Source: Paenibacillus polygoni (lineage in GTDB: Bacteria; Bacillota; Bacilli; Paenibacillales; Paenibacillaceae). From it: DNA of 64,000 bases. Position numbers and translations under genes: made by a program. The notes below the pieces were generated by a model. The model ran no database searches. It saw nothing but the letters and a program-made list of their open reading frames with translations, and was not told the DNA's origin. The stretch covers positions 2,799,501 through 2,863,500 of the forward strand of contig NZ_CP127162.1 of the NCBI RefSeq assembly GCF_030263935.1. Direction: 5' to 3'. This document shows, in pieces, positions 1 through 8,729 of this stretch (its first letter is position 1; each line of letters opens with the position of its first letter).

Positions 1-102
1 AGGTCAAGCTCATGCTTACTCTTGTTAAAACTGACATATCGTTCCTTTACTCTAACACAAATAAATTCACAAAGTTACACTACAAAGGGTTATATAAATC
101 AA

Positions 103-141
103 AAAAAAGAAGAAATACAGAAAACTGTATCTCCTCTTCTC
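103..141 (-). terminator. Intrinsic terminator of the yfmT-yfmS operon
   Basis: On the minus strand an inverted repeat ending in CTGTATTTCTTC is followed by a run of T, a few bases after the chemoreceptor stop codon. Bases 1-102 to its left show nothing I can name. Confidence 0.75.
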
Positions 142-153
142 ATACATAAACAA

Positions 154-1017
154 CTATTTATTTTCTTTTGTATAAAGTGTTTCTTGTGCAACTTGTGCTA
201 ATTCCTCAGCTTTGTTGCTAATCTCCATAATGGTTGCTGAGAATTCTTGAATCGTAAGAGCCTGTGTATCTGTTAATGCATGGATATCGGAAAAAGCATG
301 ATTTAATAACATCAGAAGTTCTTGGATACTCTTCGTAATGCCATTAATCTGATTCACATTCTCTTTGGAACTTGTTGCCAGTTTACGAATTTCGTCGGCT
401 ACGACAGAGAAACCTCTTCCTACTTCTCCAGCTCTTGCCGCTTCGATAGCTGCATTAAGACCTAACATGTTACTCTGATCGGATATCTCCTTAACCACAC
501 TAGAGATCTTACCAATCTGCTGTGCACTGGAACTAACGTCATCCATTTGGCTTGTTATCCCATTCACCCGATCGTTAAGGTGGGTCACCGATTGACTGAT
601 TTCTTCGATAGATGCCGTAGTCTGTTCGACAATAGCGGAGAAACTTTCTGCCATTTCAAACAGCTTATTCGCTCTTTCAAGACTAGTCCCCATTCCTACA
701 CCGCCAATAACATTACCCTGTTCATCATGCAGTGGTATCGCACGGGCAGCAAGCGGAAACCCAAATAACTCTTTTGGAACAACATCGGAGAGCTCGGTAT
801 TATTTCGAATGGCTTTTGTTACAATATCCCCTTCTACCAAAGGGTCGCCAGGAGTGACATTCAGTGAGAACGTATCGCCTGGAATGTTAATGATCAGCTT
901 TTCGGTATCATAAATACCAATCGTAATGTCATCATTGCTTAGACTTTTCAGCAGAGGCGCGATTTTTACGAAAGCTCTAATCAGTTCATGCTGAGTGTGA
1001 TCTTCTGATGTATTCAT
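154..1017 (-). CDS. yfmS: Soluble methyl-accepting chemotaxis-type protein (YfmS-like)
   Basis: Probable cytoplasmic chemoreceptor of about 287 residues. The N-terminal ~130 residues form a small ligand-sensing domain and the C-terminal half is a short MCP signalling coiled coil with the conserved hairpin tip around [13 protein letters not shown] and [13 protein letters not shown]. There is no membrane segment or signal peptide, as in B. subtilis YfmS. An upstream in-frame start exists at 1077, but it lies inside the preceding gene; the start at 1017 follows GGAGGAGATAGC, so I chose it. The gene sits 17 bases after the aldehyde dehydrogenase, the same pair found as yfmT-yfmS in B. subtilis, so the receptor may report on the aldehyde or its product. 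The ligand is not deducible from sequence. Confidence 0.88.
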   Translation of the reverse strand: MNTSEDHTQHELIRAFVKIAPLLKSLSNDDITIGIYDTEKLIINIPGDTFSLNVTPGDPLVEGDIVTKAIRNNTELSDVVPKELFGFPLAARAIPLHDEQGNVIGGVGMGTSLERANKLFEMAESFSAIVEQTTASIEEISQSVTHLNDRVNGITSQMDDVSSSAQQIGKISSVVKEISDQSNMLGLNAAIEAARAGEVGRGFSVVADEIRKLATSSKENVNQINGITKSIQELLMLLNHAFSDIHALTDTQALTIQEFSATIMEISNKAEELAQVAQETLYTKENK

Positions 1018-1034
1018 GCTATCTCCTCCACCCA

Positions 1035-2489
1035 TTAATACGGAAAGTTTCTTTGTCCGTAATTGACTGAAATCCATTTCATTGTAGTGAATTCATCCAA
1101 GCTCCATTGTCCATTTAGACGGCCCATTCCTGATTGTTTCTCTCCGCCAAATGCTACAATTGGTTCATCATTAATCGTAATATCATTGACATGAATCATG
1201 CCTGTGTGAACTTTCTTCGCCATTTCTACTCCGCGCTCAACATTGGATGTATGAATAGCTCCGCTAAGTCCAAACGGTGTATCGTTTGCTATTGCAATGC
1301 CTTCTTCTTCGGTCTCAAAAGGAATAATACATACTACCGGACCAAACAACTCTTCTTGAGCTACCGCCATATCCGTCTTCACGTTAACGAGAACGGTCGG
1401 CTCTACCATTCTGCCCGTGATTTTGCCTTCTACAAGAAGTTCTGCGCCTTGTTCAATACCTTTTGCGATTAGTTTTTGAAGTGTTTCTGCTTGACGATGA
1501 TTGATAACCGGACCAATTACCGTCTGCGGATCACTCGGATCACCTGTCGTTAACGAAGTGACTTTCTCTTTGAATTTAGCTACAAACTCATCATATACGG
1601 AGTTTTGCACAACAATTCGGTTTGCACACATACAGATTTGACCTTGATGCGTGAATCTGCTGAACGTTGCAGCTTGTACCGCATAATCAAGATCTGCATC
1701 TTCCAAAATAATAAAAGCACTGTTTCCGCCCAGTTCAAGCAGCGGTTTTTTATAGTTTTTAACGGCCAGTTGACCAATATAACTTCCGACTTTTGTCGAT
1801 CCCGTAAATGAAATAATTCTTGGGATTGGATGTTCTACAAATGCATCGCCAATCTCTTTAATATCGGTAACGACTACATTCAGCAGACCTTTTGGTAAAC
1901 CTGCTTCTTCGAAGATTTTACCAATGAGTGTTCCACCCGTGATCGGGGTATCTTCATGCGGCTTCAATACTACGCCATTACCGGCACCAAGTGCGGGTGC
2001 AACGGATTTCATGGACAAGAAGAATGGGAAGTTAAATGGACTAATGACTCCCACCACACCTGCGGGGCTTCTGTACAATCTGTTTTCCTTACCATCTTCT
2101 GTAGAAGGTAAAATCTTACCTTCCATACGAAGCGGGAATGTAGCTGCTTCTTTAATCATATTTTTCACTAGACCAATCTCAAACGCTGCTTTCATCCGAG
2201 TTCCACCCAGTTCTTGAATGATCAGGGATGTAATCTCTTCTTCATTTGCCTCTATGTAAGTAACTGCTTTTTCTATAATATCTCTTTTCTTGTATGCATT
2301 AACCTGATCCCATTCGAGTTTTGCTTGGTGTGCTGCTTGGTAAGCATCATCAATATCAGCGACATTCGCTATATGGAACGTAGTGATAACTTCATCATTA
2401 TATGGATTGATATCTGGTAACGTTTTCTCACTCTTACCGTCTCTCCATACCCCATTAATAAATTGTTTTCCTAGGTCTGTAAGCTGCAT
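1035..2489 (-). CDS. yfmT: NAD(P)-dependent aldehyde dehydrogenase, YfmT/vanillin dehydrogenase type
   Basis: Cytoplasmic class I/II-type aldehyde dehydrogenase of 484 residues, full length for the family. The substrate loop [12 protein letters not shown], the cofactor motif FTGSTKVG, the general base in LELGGN (about residue 254) and the catalytic cysteine in QGQICMC (about 288) are present, as is the C-terminal [10 protein letters not shown] block. Gene order with the soluble chemoreceptor matches B. subtilis yfmT-yfmS, where YfmT is annotated as an aromatic aldehyde (benzaldehyde/vanillin) dehydrogenase. The start follows AGGAGGAAGAAA. A sigma-D-like promoter lies 45-70 bases upstream. The aromatic substrate is inferred from the homologue, not shown by sequence. 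Confidence 0.88.
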   Translation of the reverse strand: MQLTDLGKQFINGVWRDGKSEKTLPDINPYNDEVITTFHIANVADIDDAYQAAHQAKLEWDQVNAYKKRDIIEKAVTYIEANEEEITSLIIQELGGTRMKAAFEIGLVKNMIKEAATFPLRMEGKILPSTEDGKENRLYRSPAGVVGVISPFNFPFFLSMKSVAPALGAGNGVVLKPHEDTPITGGTLIGKIFEEAGLPKGLLNVVVTDIKEIGDAFVEHPIPRIISFTGSTKVGSYIGQLAVKNYKKPLLELGGNSAFIILEDADLDYAVQAATFSRFTHQGQICMCANRIVVQNSVYDEFVAKFKEKVTSLTTGDPSDPQTVIGPVINHRQAETLQKLIAKGIEQGAELLVEGKITGRMVEPTVLVNVKTDMAVAQEELFGPVVCIIPFETEEEGIAIANDTPFGLSGAIHTSNVERGVEMAKKVHTGMIHVNDITINDEPIVAFGGEKQSGMGRLNGQWSLDEFTTMKWISVNYGQRNFPY

Positions 2490-2532
2490 TTTCTTCCTCC
2501 TATGTGAACTCTAATATGACAGTATTATTTAT

Positions 2533-2559
2533 ATATCGACATTTCTCCCGTAGTTATTA
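2533..2559 (-). promoter_or_regulatory. Sigma-D (motility) type promoter for yfmT-yfmS
   Basis: On the minus strand TAAT, 15 bases, then GTCGATAT. The B. subtilis sigma-D consensus is TAAA-N15-GCCGATAT, so each box has one mismatch and the spacing is exact. The site lies 44 bases upstream of the yfmT start, which suits an operon that encodes a chemoreceptor. Confidence 0.6.
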
Positions 2560-2627
2560 AGCTTTACTTCTAAATTAGTTGAAACTGATAATTGTATTCG
2601 TTAACCTTACAGCAGCTATATAAATAG

Positions 2628-2654
2628 TAAAAAAGCCGCCTAAACGGCGACTTC
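2628..2654 (-). terminator. Intrinsic terminator of the VOC gene
   Basis: Minus strand: CGCCGTTTAGGCGGC followed by TTTTTT, about 55 bases beyond the stop of the VOC protein gene. Confidence 0.75.
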
Positions 2655-2709
2655 ATCATGACTACTCGTTCTTGGTGAACGGATAGTCTATTCGTGTATG
2701 TATTTCTTT

Positions 2710-3381
2710 TTATATTATTTGATAAGGTAAATTCGCGAATTCGTATTTTTTATCTTTATCTTTTATTTTAACGGTTATCGGAAAGATGGTAGCTTTCTGA
2801 CTCGTTGGCAGCCAGATCCGGTCTATAACTACTACAATAAATAGTCCATGTTCATCTCCGACAGGCTGAAATATGGTGCGATCACCTTTCCATAAAGGCA
2901 GGTTCATGTCTGTTTCTAACGCAGAGACTGCGCTTTCCACATCAGGAACGGGTAATCCCACTTCACTAACACATAGAATATCCGCCATTGTAAATTCATT
3001 GGAAGAAATACGGTTACTCTTCATATTATGGCGAGCGATAAATTCAACAATGTTTCCTACCGGATCACAAAAATAGACAGCATGCGCGTTCCAACTTTCA
3101 AACTCGAATTCGTCTTGAGACCCGTCTTTCAGCAGAGTAACCCGTTCTGACAAATAAGCCTTAGCAAGTTTGAACTTATCTTCATTAATATTTACTGCAA
3201 AGTGATAAAACGGGTTCTCTTTCTCTTGTTCGGTTAGAACAAATGTGAGATTCGTTTCCCCAACAGCAACTGTAAAGGAATTCGTATCTTCTTTTACGAA
3301 ACCGAACCCTAGGGTATGGACATAAAATGTTTTCAAATCCTTTAACTCGTGAGTATTCAAGATAACCTCTTCAAAAATCAA
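2710..3381 (-). CDS. VOC-superfamily protein (glyoxalase/dioxygenase fold), two-domain
   Basis: A 223-residue cytoplasmic protein with paired beta-alpha-beta-beta-beta modules. The first (residues 1-120) begins FEEVILNTHELKDLKTFY and ends in the family block DPVGNIVEFIARH; the second (from about 132) begins VSEVGLPVPDVESAVSALE. VOC proteins bind a divalent metal and include glyoxalases, extradiol dioxygenases and antibiotic-binding proteins; the second module looks shortened. The start codon is TTG, preceded by AAAGGTG at about 9 bases; an out-of-frame ATG lies between them. It is transcribed alone, with its own terminator. Substrate unknown. Confidence 0.75.
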   Translation of the reverse strand: MIFEEVILNTHELKDLKTFYVHTLGFGFVKEDTNSFTVAVGETNLTFVLTEQEKENPFYHFAVNINEDKFKLAKAYLSERVTLLKDGSQDEFEFESWNAHAVYFCDPVGNIVEFIARHNMKSNRISSNEFTMADILCVSEVGLPVPDVESAVSALETDMNLPLWKGDRTIFQPVGDEHGLFIVVVIDRIWLPTSQKATIFPITVKIKDKDKKYEFANLPYQII

Positions 3382-3529
3382 GATTCATCACACCTTTCTT
3401 ATGATATTTTACTATTTCTAATTTAACATAATTAGAGTGAGCAAAATGTCCTACTGTCGAACTTTTCTAACGAATAACATTAAGAATATCAGATATGATT
3501 TGTCTTCTAGCGAATACGACTACGACTTA

Positions 3530-4543
3530 TTACTCGAAAATCTGGATGATGGTAGCTTTTCCATTTCTTAGCTCAACTTCAGCTATTGCTCCATTCACCA
3601 AAGTGATCTGAAGCGGCATATGCCCACAGTCTATATCGTAGACGACAGGGATCCCCAGCTCTATCTCCATTTCTTCATATACATCCATTACATCATAACC
3701 TTCTACTGGCTTATTCGCATGGCTTCGTCCAAATAAAACACCGCTGCAATGTGAAAACCAACCTGCCAGTTTCATTTGAATAAGGGAACGACGAAGGTCC
3801 GTTGCACTAAGTTCACAATTTTCCAGATACCAGAGAATGGGTTCACCATCTATATAATGACGCTGAAATGTCTCGACATCACCATAAGGAGTCCCTATTA
3901 AATGTCGGATTACATCAATACAGCCACCTAGTAAACGACCACGCAGAATCACATCAGACCCTTTAGTCGTCTTCCACTCTGTAGGTTCTGTTAATTCAAA
4001 AACACAGGGTGAAGGCTTCTCGTGATTCCATTTCTTCTGATATCGTTCTGAAGAGATTTGCTGAATTGTTTGACCGGGCCGTGTTGCTAGCACCGTTTCC
4101 CACATGGCAGTGGTCTCGTCCGAGTATATTCCTCTTATATCCATAAGATTTGTACCATGCGCTGTAGCGATACCCGTCCTAAGCGTAACCGCCAGCAGCA
4201 ACACACTTATATCGGAATAACCCAAAATCCACTTTGGCTGAATTCGTTCATATTCAATAAGGTCCACGATCTCAATTAATAACTCCCCGCCCCAAGGCGG
4301 AAAGATCATCCCCATTTTGTCATTCTGCAAAAAATGATTCAGTTCCTCTGCGCGTAGGCTGGCAGGTGCTGATTTTGCTTTGTGCTGTGACCACACCGTT
4401 TGACCGCAAACCACGTGGTATCCTTTCGCCTCTAGACGAAGGACTGCCTGCTCAAGCAGTGGATGTAGTGTATTTACAACTCCTGATGAAGGTGCAGTAA
4501 CCCCAACGGTCGTTCCCTTTTCTAAGAGTGGATACTGAATCAT
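3530..4543 (-). CDS. S66-family peptidase (LD-carboxypeptidase / MccF-like)
   Basis: Cytoplasmic serine peptidase of the S66 family, 337 residues. The nucleophile lies in LGYSDIS (Ser at about 110), the glutamate in WYLENCE (about 241) and the histidine in DCGHMP (about 308), giving the Ser-Glu-His triad. Family members either cut the L,D bond of recycled murein tetrapeptides (LdcA) or hydrolyse microcin-C-like aminoacyl-nucleotide antibiotics (MccF). Length and the GWFSHCSGVLFGR block are closer to the Gram-positive MccF-like branch. Start follows AGGAGGAATCCA. It stands alone between convergent or unrelated genes, so context does not settle which role it has. Confidence 0.82.
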   Translation of the reverse strand: MIQYPLLEKGTTVGVTAPSSGVVNTLHPLLEQAVLRLEAKGYHVVCGQTVWSQHKAKSAPASLRAEELNHFLQNDKMGMIFPPWGGELLIEIVDLIEYERIQPKWILGYSDISVLLLAVTLRTGIATAHGTNLMDIRGIYSDETTAMWETVLATRPGQTIQQISSERYQKKWNHEKPSPCVFELTEPTEWKTTKGSDVILRGRLLGGCIDVIRHLIGTPYGDVETFQRHYIDGEPILWYLENCELSATDLRRSLIQMKLAGWFSHCSGVLFGRSHANKPVEGYDVMDVYEEMEIELGIPVVYDIDCGHMPLQITLVNGAIAEVELRNGKATIIQIFE

Positions 4544-4782
4544 TGGATTCCTCCTATTTATATGTTCTAGAAAAATTATTAAATTTTTTGATATTATAAT
4601 CTATCTTCATTTAGAATAATATGGTTTTATTTTTTTCATACTAAATTACAGAGGTAGATATGAGATAAGGTTGGTTATCAATGAAGTAAATAGGAAGAGA
4701 GATTAATCTTTTTATTGTGAATTTTTCATATGTTGAAATAATAAGGTTAATGGTAGGTTGGCCAAAAGACAAATAGACAAAT

Positions 4783-4808
4783 AAAAATGGACCTAGTTCA
4801 GGTCCACT
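4783..4808 (-). terminator. Intrinsic terminator of the collagen-like gene
   Basis: Inverted repeat TGGACC-TAGTTCA-GGTCCA; on the minus strand it is followed by TTTTTATTT, 11 bases after the stop codon. Confidence 0.75.
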
Positions 4809-4818
4809 TTCGGGAAAA

Positions 4819-5535
4819 TTAAGTTAATTTTTCAATTAATAGCGATGCACTAACCGTAGGCGTCCCCCCACCAATCGTGTTCTGAAGCACTTGATTACCC
4901 GTATTATCTATCCGATTTAATGTTAATACTCCACCTGCTGTTAGTGCCGCTATGACCTGCCCTTGATAAGGATTATTTCCTGCTCCTGAGCCGTAATTAC
5001 TGCATGGAACAAGGGATGCCTCAACAGGCCCAGGGCCATCAGGGTCAAAAAACAATCCAAATGCAGAGTTGCCAGCTACGGGGAATACTTCCCAACTAAT
5101 ATGATAAAATCCATTTTCGTTAATTACCACACTCGTCGGAGGTGCAAAAGTTAAGGCTGTCGCACTGATTGTCGAATCGTTAAATGTGACGGCCCCACCT
5201 TGACCACCTGGAACCGGAGCGGCTGCTACGTTTTGTTCTTCCGTACTGCATAAAAATGCAAATGACGAGATACCTCCCGCTGGTCCTTGCGGTCCTTGCG
5301 GTCCTGCTGGTCCTGGAACTCCTTGCGGTCCTTGTGCTCCTGTTGGTCCGGCAGGCCCTGGTATTCCTTGCGGTCCACGAGGCCCCCGAACCGGCTTTAC
5401 AATAACTTTCGAAGGAGGACAAGAGATCTTAACAATCTTTTTCTTAATGATTATATTCTTCTTTTTCTTTGGCTTACATACAGTTACCGTTTTTTTCACA
5501 CATTTTCTTTTATTCTTATTGGATGGACAACTCAT
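4819..5535 (-). CDS. Collagen-like repeat protein, probable spore-surface (BclA-type) protein
   Basis: A 238-residue protein in three parts. Residues 1-50 are strongly basic with Cys residues and runs of Lys. Residues about 50-88 are Gly-X-Y triplets such as [15 protein letters not shown]. Residues about 90-238 form a beta-rich domain ending SASLLIEKL, like the jelly-roll C-terminal domain of BclA/ExsF exosporium proteins. There is no signal peptide, as expected for proteins assembled onto spores from the mother cell. The start follows AGGGAGGTGTCCTTTA. The triplet count is low compared with BclA. Spore location is inferred from the family, not seen. Confidence 0.75.
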   Translation of the reverse strand: MSCPSNKNKRKCVKKTVTVCKPKKKKNIIIKKKIVKISCPPSKVIVKPVRGPRGPQGIPGPAGPTGAQGPQGVPGPAGPQGPQGPAGGISSFAFLCSTEEQNVAAAPVPGGQGGAVTFNDSTISATALTFAPPTSVVINENGFYHISWEVFPVAGNSAFGLFFDPDGPGPVEASLVPCSNYGSGAGNNPYQGQVIAALTAGGVLTLNRIDNTGNQVLQNTIGGGTPTVSASLLIEKLT

Positions 5536-5982
5536 TAAAGGACACCTCCCTGTATATTCAAGATAGCTTACGTTCGAATTCTCTTTTTGGGAAAGACTAT
5601 CACCTACTTTTAAGTAGACTTCTAACTATTATTTAAAAATAGGGCCATTCTATTAAGAAATATGTCTTGCTTTCATGAAACAGATCAATATGATTTACAT
5701 ATATTAGGAGTGGACAACTCATTCCCCTTACTTTTATAGGGGGATTTTTCTATTCCAAAACAAACAAAAAAACGTTAACCGCTGAATACCGGAAAACGTT
5801 TGTTAAGTATTGTTTCTTATTCTGTCTACTTGATAGAGTTATGACCAGTGCTACGTCTTCTGTATTAGCCCCTTCTATGCAAGCACTCATCCAAAAATAG
5901 TACATCCATCATTGTACCTGGGGAACAGATTATATAGGATACTCCTTTATCGATATGATCTTAGTATAAATAATCTATCAGT
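5536..5982. other. 447-base intergenic region
   Basis: No convincing gene. It holds a small inverted repeat CTACTT-AA-AAGTAG near 5608-5621, about 75 bases upstream of the collagen-like gene; a hairpin TCCCC...GGGGGA followed by TTTTT near 5723-5754 that would stop plus-strand transcription; and the hairpin at 5766-5799 listed separately. No plus-strand gene precedes the second hairpin. Confidence 0.5.
5766..5799 (-). terminator. Probable terminator downstream of the AraC regulator
   Basis: Minus strand: AAACGTT..CCG.. loop ..CGG..AACGTTT continuing into TTTT. It lies about 185 bases after the AraC stop, rather far, so the assignment is tentative. Confidence 0.45.
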
Positions 5983-6837
5983 CTAATCTCTTATCTCTGT
6001 AGAAATATGCAGTTCTCTGTATTTGGCAGGTGTGATCCCTTCCTTTTTTCGAAACGTCGCCACAAAATGACTCACATCGTTAAATCCAGTCTGTGCGGAC
6101 ACTTCTTTGAGTGTTTTATCAGGATTCATAATCATCATCTTTTTAGCTTGGCGAAGACGCAGGTGAATGAGGTAAGAGTATGGACTCATCCCAAATGCAT
6201 CCCGAAAAAGTTCATTCAAGTACGAAACACTCATATTCGCTTGTTCCACCATCTCAGCCAGCCCCACGTTCGAAGAAAAATGCTCTTCCATCCATCGTAC
6301 AACGGGACGAAGTTTATCATAATATTGAGATAATGAGGGCTGCTCGTCACGCATACCATAGTTTCTTAGCAGCATAAGAAAACGATAGAGTGCTGTAGAT
6401 AATTCCATTCCCGAGAGCTCTGTATCCCAGTCCGCTTTATGAATCATCTCTTCCATGAGAGATACGAAAGATGCACCTTCTGAATCGATAGCATAAATAG
6501 CAGAAGTATTCATATCAAGCGAGTTTAGTATAGCCTCGGCAGCAGTGCCGCCGAATGTAATGTATACGGTTACCCATCGATCCGATGCAGGGGAATAGGA
6601 ATGAGGTGTGAATGGGGTGAGCAGTACGCCTTGACCTGGTGTCAGCAGGAAGCGTTCGCCCCTCATTTCCATACTTCCTTCCCCTTCCAAAGTATATAAC
6701 CAGTGATAATACGGGTATCCGTCCGTTCGTGTAAATATCCGCTCCCAAGCGCTGTATCCCATCGTTTCAACAAATAGCGGAAGCGAGCTTTCTATTGTAT
6801 TAAATACACATCTTCTGTTCTCATCGCCCCAGTTCAC
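5983..6837 (-). CDS. AraC-family transcriptional regulator
   Basis: A 284-residue DNA-binding regulator. The N-terminal ~150 residues are a cupin-type sugar-binding domain (motif around YPYYHWLYTLEGEGSM and TPFTPHSY). The C-terminal ~100 residues carry two helix-turn-helix motifs, with NMSVSYLNELFRDAFGMSP and the signature TGFNDVSHFVATFRKKEGIT. The start is GTG, preceded by GGGGGAGGATCA; no better ATG is in frame. It lies directly downstream of the GH53 galactanase gene, which it probably regulates in response to an arabinogalactan-derived sugar. The bidirectional terminator hairpin between them suggests separate transcripts. Confidence 0.85.
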   Translation of the reverse strand: MNWGDENRRCVFNTIESSLPLFVETMGYSAWERIFTRTDGYPYYHWLYTLEGEGSMEMRGERFLLTPGQGVLLTPFTPHSYSPASDRWVTVYITFGGTAAEAILNSLDMNTSAIYAIDSEGASFVSLMEEMIHKADWDTELSGMELSTALYRFLMLLRNYGMRDEQPSLSQYYDKLRPVVRWMEEHFSSNVGLAEMVEQANMSVSYLNELFRDAFGMSPYSYLIHLRLRQAKKMMIMNPDKTLKEVSAQTGFNDVSHFVATFRKKEGITPAKYRELHISTEIRD

Positions 6838-6882
6838 CTGATCCTCCCCCTTAACTAGACTCTTCCATATTCATATGATAAC

Positions 6883-6928
6883 AAAAAAATCCAAGACAAG
6901 AGTTCAAAACTCTATCCTTGGATTTTTT
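6883..6928 (-). terminator. Bidirectional intrinsic terminator after GH53
   Basis: Long inverted repeat: AAAAAATCCAAG at the left and CTTGGATTTTTT at the right, with an inner AGAGTT-CAA-AACTCT repeat. It lies immediately after the GH53 stop codon and also ahead of the AraC start. Confidence 0.8.
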
Positions 6929-6935
6929 CGATTTT

Positions 6936-8063
6936 CTATTTTAGAAATACATCTAAAGAAGCAAGCGCCTTACCCTCAAAATCGAACAATCCTTGATTGG
7001 CCCAGTGATTTCCCATTTCCGAGACATCGTTGCCATATTTCATACCAGCTAGACTTGCCCAGCTTGTCCCTTCAACCGGCAGCCAGGCCGGCTCCCAGTA
7101 TACGATACCGAGACCCTTACCGTCAGGTACCTTACGGACTGTCTCCATTAAATCTTGAAGAAACTGTCCCTGGCCTTCGACCGTTGGCGGATATCCAGCA
7201 ATTCTCGACATTTCTTCTGTGAAAATATCTGCTCCAGACAAACTCTCTGTCGTATGTCCATAAGCCGTTTCTACAACAAGCACCTCTTTATTAAAGCGAG
7301 CACTGATATCTTCCAAATTAAACTGTAAATCATCGAGACCGCCATGCCAGATCGGATAGTAAGATAACCCGATAATATCATAATCTACATTTCGTTTACT
7401 CATCTCATCAAACCATGTGCGGTACAATACATTTTGCCCGCCGGCATCCAGATGCAAAATAATTTTCATTGGTCCTGCTTCTCTTGTTGCCCGCACCCCT
7501 GCTTTTAGCAGTGCCGCAAGTGAATCGAACGATTTATCCCACTCTGCTGCTTCTGTTTCTTCAAAACTTTGCTTCTCAGGAACATAATTAGGTGTTTTAC
7601 CTTCTGGCCAAAGCATGCCGTTCGTTGTCTCATTCCCGATTTGAACCAGATCCGGCATGACATCACACAGTCTGCATACTTCAAGCACTTCCCTGGTGTA
7701 GCGATATACTTCCTCTTCCAACCTGTCACCTGTATACGACTGCCAAGCCTTTGGCTTGTCTTGTTTCTTCGGATCTGCCCAAAAATCACTGTAATGAAAA
7801 TCCAGCATAAACTGCATTCCGTGTGCTTTTGCTCTTTTTGCCAGTTCAATCGTCGTCTCCAGATCATTTGTACCGCCCATATATGGCTTACCTTCTTCAT
7901 CGTATGGGTTCACCCACAAGCGCAATCGAACCGTGTTGAGTCCTTTTATTTGTAATATTTCAAATAGGTCTTTTTGTTCCTCACCTAGATAATATCTTCC
8001 TCCGAATTCTTCAACTTCTTTCAGCATGGAGATGTCTGCACCTTTAACAAACAAATGAGTCAT
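6936..8063 (-). CDS. Arabinogalactan endo-beta-1,4-galactanase, GH53
   Basis: A 375-residue TIM-barrel hydrolase that cleaves beta-1,4-galactan side chains of pectin. GH53 hallmarks are present: the N-terminal GADISMLKEVE, the RLRLWVNPYD strand, LDFHYSDFWADP, the acid/base Glu in QIGNETTNGM (about 145) and the nucleophile in VVETAYG (about 265). Unlike most GH53 enzymes there is no signal peptide: the protein starts MTHLFVKGADIS, so an intracellular enzyme acting on imported oligosaccharides is likely. No transporter adjoins it. A cre-like site lies just upstream and an AraC regulator just downstream. Confidence 0.9.
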   Translation of the reverse strand: MTHLFVKGADISMLKEVEEFGGRYYLGEEQKDLFEILQIKGLNTVRLRLWVNPYDEEGKPYMGGTNDLETTIELAKRAKAHGMQFMLDFHYSDFWADPKKQDKPKAWQSYTGDRLEEEVYRYTREVLEVCRLCDVMPDLVQIGNETTNGMLWPEGKTPNYVPEKQSFEETEAAEWDKSFDSLAALLKAGVRATREAGPMKIILHLDAGGQNVLYRTWFDEMSKRNVDYDIIGLSYYPIWHGGLDDLQFNLEDISARFNKEVLVVETAYGHTTESLSGADIFTEEMSRIAGYPPTVEGQGQFLQDLMETVRKVPDGKGLGIVYWEPAWLPVEGTSWASLAGMKYGNDVSEMGNHWANQGLFDFEGKALASLDVFLK

Positions 8064-8098
8064 AAAGTTCTTCCCTTCTATGTGTCAGTATACATATT

Positions 8099-8112
8099 AT
8101 AAAGCGTTTTCA
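8099..8112 (+). promoter_or_regulatory. Candidate cre site (CcpA) upstream of GH53
   Basis: ATAAAGCGTTTTCA matches the catabolite-response consensus TGWAANCGNTNWCA at 12 of 14 positions, about 36 bases upstream of the galactanase start. This would place the gene under glucose repression. Confidence 0.5.
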
Positions 8113-8189
8113 GTGAGAGTTGATATATAATAAACGATGGGTAAAGGGTATAAGAATATTATGTATATGTAATGTTAAAAAAATGAAAA

Positions 8190-8236
8190 AGGACGAAATA
8201 CCAGAGCAGTCCCTGAAATTTCGTCCTTATTTCTTA
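8190..8236 (-). terminator. Intrinsic terminator of the zinc-ribbon gene
   Basis: Arms AAGGACGAAAT and ATTTCGTCCTT enclose an 18-base loop; the minus strand continues into a T-rich stretch. It lies about 65 bases after the stop. Confidence 0.7.
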
Positions 8237-8300
8237 TATTTATGATATTCACGTTATTCAATGATATTCAAAGATTAATCCCAAGCCCTCTTTCAAAGAC

Positions 8301-8507
8301 TTATCCACCGAAAAAGAAGTCAATGATATTTGAAGCCTTCGAGGATCTCTTATTATAAAATTCGGAATACCCGCAGTTTTTGCAGTATACTACAACAAAC
8401 TGATTATTTTGTATGTCAAACATTTTTGATAATCCAGTACCTGTCATCGCAACTTCTTTGGTGTCCGCTTCCAAACCTCCGCATTTAAAACAGCCTCTTT
8501 CACTCAT
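8301..8507 (-). CDS. Zinc-ribbon nucleic-acid-binding-type protein (DUF2082-like)
   Basis: A 68-residue protein with two CxxC knuckles, CFKC (residues 6-9) and CKNC (about 42-45), forming one zinc ribbon. The central MTGTGLSKMFDIQ block and the C-terminal ending NIIDFFFGG are characteristic of the small DUF2082 family, described only as nucleic-acid-binding zinc-ribbon proteins. Start follows GGAGGCGATTTTAA. It has its own terminator and no obvious partners. No function can be given beyond probable nucleic acid or protein contact. Confidence 0.8.
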   Translation of the reverse strand: MSERGCFKCGGLEADTKEVAMTGTGLSKMFDIQNNQFVVVYCKNCGYSEFYNKRSSKASNIIDFFFGG

Positions 8508-8670
8508 TTAAAATCGCCTCCTATTTATATAGTTATGAATACGAATAGGAAGCATCATAGGTTTCAATCTCTCTAACACCCAATCCTTTTCATTCCTAAT
8601 AAAGACAATTACTATTGTTATTAAAAACTTAAAAATAGCAGCGCTGATCGGCTGCGGCATTCATCCTTTA

Positions 8671-8691
8671 TTACATCTATAAGATGTAATT
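8671..8691. repeat. Perfect inverted repeat downstream of the manganese catalase
   Basis: ATTACATCT-ATA-AGATGTAAT, 9-base arms, 40 bases after the catalase stop. Neither side has a strong T run, so it may be a weak terminator or an RNA-stabilising hairpin. Confidence 0.5.
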
Positions 8692-8729
8692 CTCATCTTT
8701 TGTTAAACTACCATCCTCCTCTTTATTAA

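Noticed and set aside
2872..3076. Plus-strand open frames inside minus-strand genes (here and in many places)
   Set aside because: They lie opposite strongly supported genes and lack ribosome sites or family motifs.
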